From Methylobacterium sp. Leaf118 (GTDB lineage Bacteria; Pseudomonadota; Alphaproteobacteria; Rhizobiales; Beijerinckiaceae): DNA of 44,326 nucleotides. Of the stretch, positions 42,550 through 44,326 are shown piece by piece. Position numbers and translations under genes: made by a program. The notes below the pieces were generated by a model. That model ran no database searches. It was not told the origin of the DNA and was given only the letters and a program-made list of their open reading frames with translations. Location of the stretch: positions 1 to 44,326 of the forward strand of contig NZ_CAKLBV010000040.1 in the NCBI RefSeq assembly GCF_920984675.1, given 5' to 3'. Position 1 is the first letter of the stretch. Every line of letters begins with the position of its first letter.

Positions 42550-44326
42550 TCAGGCTCCGGTCGCGATCGGGGTGTCGAGGGCACGCACGGCGGCCGCGTC
42601 CTCCTGCTCGCAGGCGCGGACCGCGAGCGCCCGCAGCTCGGCCATGTCGGAGGCGCGCAGCCGCGCCTTCACCCCGGGCAGGTCGCGGGGCGTCATCGAC
42701 AGCTCGTCGACGCCGAGCCCCGCGAGCAGGCAGGCCCCGAACGGGTCGCCCGCGATGCCGCCGCAGACGCCGACGAAGCACCCGTGCCGGGCCGCGCCCT
42801 CGCAGGTCATGTGGATGAGCCGCAGCACCGCCGGGTGGAGCGAGTCGGCCTCGGGGGCCAGCTCGGGGTTCTGCCGGTCGATGGCGAGGGCGTATTGCGT
42901 CAGGTCGTTGGTGCCGATCGAGAAGAAGTCGCAGTGGCGGGCGAGCACATCCGCCTGGATCGCGGCGGCCGGCACCTCGATCATCAGGCCGAGGGGCACG
43001 GGCGGCGCGCCGACCTCCGCCCGGATGCGCTCGCAGATGGCGCGGAGCTTCAACACTTCGGGGACCGAGGTGATCATCGGCATCATGATCGAGAGCGGCG
43101 CCGCCTTGCCGGTAGGGGCGTCGGCCGGGATGCGATCCCTGGCCGCGCGGTAGAGCGCGCGCAGCTGCGGCTCCAGCAGGTCGGGCCGGCGCAGCAGCAG
43201 GCGGGCGCCGCGCACGCCGAGGAAGGGGTTCTCCTCCTTCGGCAGGTGCAGGTGGGCGACCTGCTTGTCGCCGCCGATGTCGAGGGTGCGCACGATCAGC
43301 GGGCGCCCGCCGAGCGCCGTCAGCATCCCGGAATAGGTCTCGTACTGGTCGTCCTCGGAGGGGGTGTCGCCGCGCTCCAGGAACAGGAACTCGGTGCGCA
43401 TCAGGCCGACGCCCTCCGCGCCCTGGTCGAGGGCCAGCGGCACCTGCTCGGGAGTGTTGACGTTGGCGCCGACGGCGACCCGGTGGCCGTCGCGGGTCTC
43501 GGCGGGCCGCGCCCGCTCCCGTGCCTCGGCCTCGGCCCGCTCGCGCTGCCGGACCTGCCACAGCCCAGCGGCGGCGAGGTCGGACTCGCTGGGATCGAGG
43601 TAGAGGCGGCCGGTGGTGCCATCGAGGATGGCGCGCGTGCCGTTCTCCAGGGCCAGCAGGCGCGCGCCGCCCGCGACCATCGCCGGGATGCCGAGGGTCC
43701 GGGCCAGGATCGCGGTGTGCGAGGTTGGGCCCCCTTGCGCGGTGGCGAGCCCGATGACCCGGGCGGGGTCGAGCCCGGCGGTGTCGGAGGGGGCGAGATC
43801 GGGCGCGATCAGGAGGCAGGGCACGTCCGGCAGGTCGTGGCCGCCCCGGAGGGCCGGATCGATCTGGGCGAGCACCCGGCGGCCGATGTCGCGTAGGTCC
43901 GCGGCGCGGGCGGCGAGAACCGGGTTGCCGAGGGCCGAGAGCCGGGCGGCCATCCGCTCCACCGCGGCGTTCCAGGCGAATGCCACGCCGTGGCCCTCGA
44001 CCATGCCCTGGCAGGCCAGGGTGATGAGGTCGGTGTCGGCGATCAGCTCGCCCTGGGCCCTGAAGATGCCGGCATCGGCCTTGCCGAGGCGCCGCTCGGT
44101 GTCGTCCGCCAGCGCCCGGAGCTGGTCGCCGGTGGCCGCGAGCGCCCGGTGCAGGCGGTCGGCGCCGGAGGTGAGCGGCTCGGGCTCGTCCGGCACCGTG
44201 AGGTCCTGCGCGGCGAGGACGTGGATCGGGCCGATGGCGAGGCCGGGGCTCGCGCCGAGGCCGGCCAGGGTGCGCGGTGCGTCCGAGGGGGTCCAGCCCG
44301 CCACCGGTCCGGCCGCCCGGGCGGCC
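42550..44326 (-). CDS. fruB: Fructose PTS multiphosphoryl transfer protein, EI part (5' end beyond the window)
   Basis: Transfers phosphate from PEP to FruA. The visible 590 residues are a full Enzyme I module: the phospho-His in GGPTSHTAILARTLGIPAM, the PEP-binding GVGLMRTEFLFLERGDTPSE and RTLDIGGDKQ, and the active-site Cys in CFVGVCGGIAGDP. The frame stays open to the right edge, and the residues before the EI domain (AARAAGPVAGW) look like the Ala/Pro linker that joins HPr to EI in FruB/FPr proteins. I therefore read it as the 3' part of a fused EIIA-HPr-EI gene rather than a separate ptsI with a GTG start at 44304. First visible gene of fruBKA. Confidence 0.88.
   Translation of the reverse strand, partial: AARAAGPVAGWTPSDAPRTLAGLGASPGLAIGPIHVLAAQDLTVPDEPEPLTSGADRLHRALAATGDQLRALADDTERRLGKADAGIFRAQGELIADTDLITLACQGMVEGHGVAFAWNAAVERMAARLSALGNPVLAARAADLRDIGRRVLAQIDPALRGGHDLPDVPCLLIAPDLAPSDTAGLDPARVIGLATAQGGPTSHTAILARTLGIPAMVAGGARLLALENGTRAILDGTTGRLYLDPSESDLAAAGLWQVRQRERAEAEARERARPAETRDGHRVAVGANVNTPEQVPLALDQGAEGVGLMRTEFLFLERGDTPSEDDQYETYSGMLTALGGRPLIVRTLDIGGDKQVAHLHLPKEENPFLGVRGARLLLRRPDLLEPQLRALYRAARDRIPADAPTGKAAPLSIMMPMITSVPEVLKLRAICERIRAEVGAPPVPLGLMIEVPAAAIQADVLARHCDFFSIGTNDLTQYALAIDRQNPELAPEADSLHPAVLRLIHMTCEGAARHGCFVGVCGGIAGDPFGACLLAGLGVDELSMTPRDLPGVKARLRASDMAELRALAVRACEQEDAAAVRALDTPIATGA

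Noticed and set aside
39794..43561. 1255-residue minus-strand frame as one giant protein
   Set aside because: Only the part from 41524 is FruA. The rest overlaps fruK and fruB in another frame and is Arg/Ala/Pro filler typical of GC-rich shadows.

Overview
The window is a 44.3 kb piece of a GC-rich (roughly 70%) alphaproteobacterial chromosome, most likely from Methylobacterium/Methylorubrum or a close relative in the Methylobacteriaceae. Pointers are FlbT (an alphaproteobacterial flagellin regulator), the gene families present, and two copies of a dispersed 111-bp repeat of a kind I associate with that group. Genus assignment is inference. An exact parS sequence at 16528-16545 indicates the main chromosome, probably its origin-proximal part. 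No tRNA, rRNA, CRISPR array, transposase or phage gene was seen.

Layout, left to right. 1-3.1 kb: the 3' end of an unknown gene, periplasmic gamma-glutamyltransferase and PlsC. 3.3-5.7 kb (minus): metX-metW plus a third, broken P-loop gene, all joined by 4-bp overlaps; the broken gene ends exactly in repeat copy A. 6.0-8.8 kb: exported msrB-msrA, small secreted proteins and a TerB-like protein. 8.8-11.3 kb (minus): a secreted intradiol dioxygenase, holA and lptE. 11.6-13.4 kb: a small hypothetical gene ending in repeat copy B, then a DUF2125 protein. 13.4-16.4 kb (minus): hisC-tyrC-glycosyltransferase. 16.5-20.5 kb: parS, a gene whose tail dissolves into 15-bp tandem repeats, beta-carbonic anhydrase, Nudix, DUF429, dUTPase and a small orphan gene. 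20.5-23.6 kb: bfd-bfr with two Irr-box-like palindromes, a universal stress protein, and a secreted DUF4142-like protein split by a glycine-rich insert.

23.7-27.8 kb is an L-lactate module: an LldR-like GntR regulator divergent from lldP-lldD, with a perfect 23-bp palindrome between them. 27.9-29.9 kb holds an HNH-type protein, a membrane acyltransferase and a DUF3606 protein. 29.9-33.1 kb is a flagellin locus: flbT divergent from two tandem flagellin genes whose central regions are nearly identical while their ends differ. 33.3-38.1 kb: a class A penicillin-binding protein, a secreted protein with a TTG start, and a stand-alone ModE-type DNA-binding domain. 38.1 kb to the end (minus) is a fructose PTS operon, fruB-fruK-fruA, followed by an OprB-type sugar porin; fruB runs off the right edge. 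fruA is preceded by an 18-bp tandem repeat in which each unit carries a Shine-Dalgarno sequence and a start-codon position.

Most genes are housekeeping or metabolic. The most notable non-coding signals are the parS site, the paired 111-bp repeats with a compensatory stem change at gene 3' ends, the repeated ribosome-binding-site array before fruA, and the stop codon inside a coding tandem repeat at 16800. I found no multi-gene defence or otherwise wholly new system.
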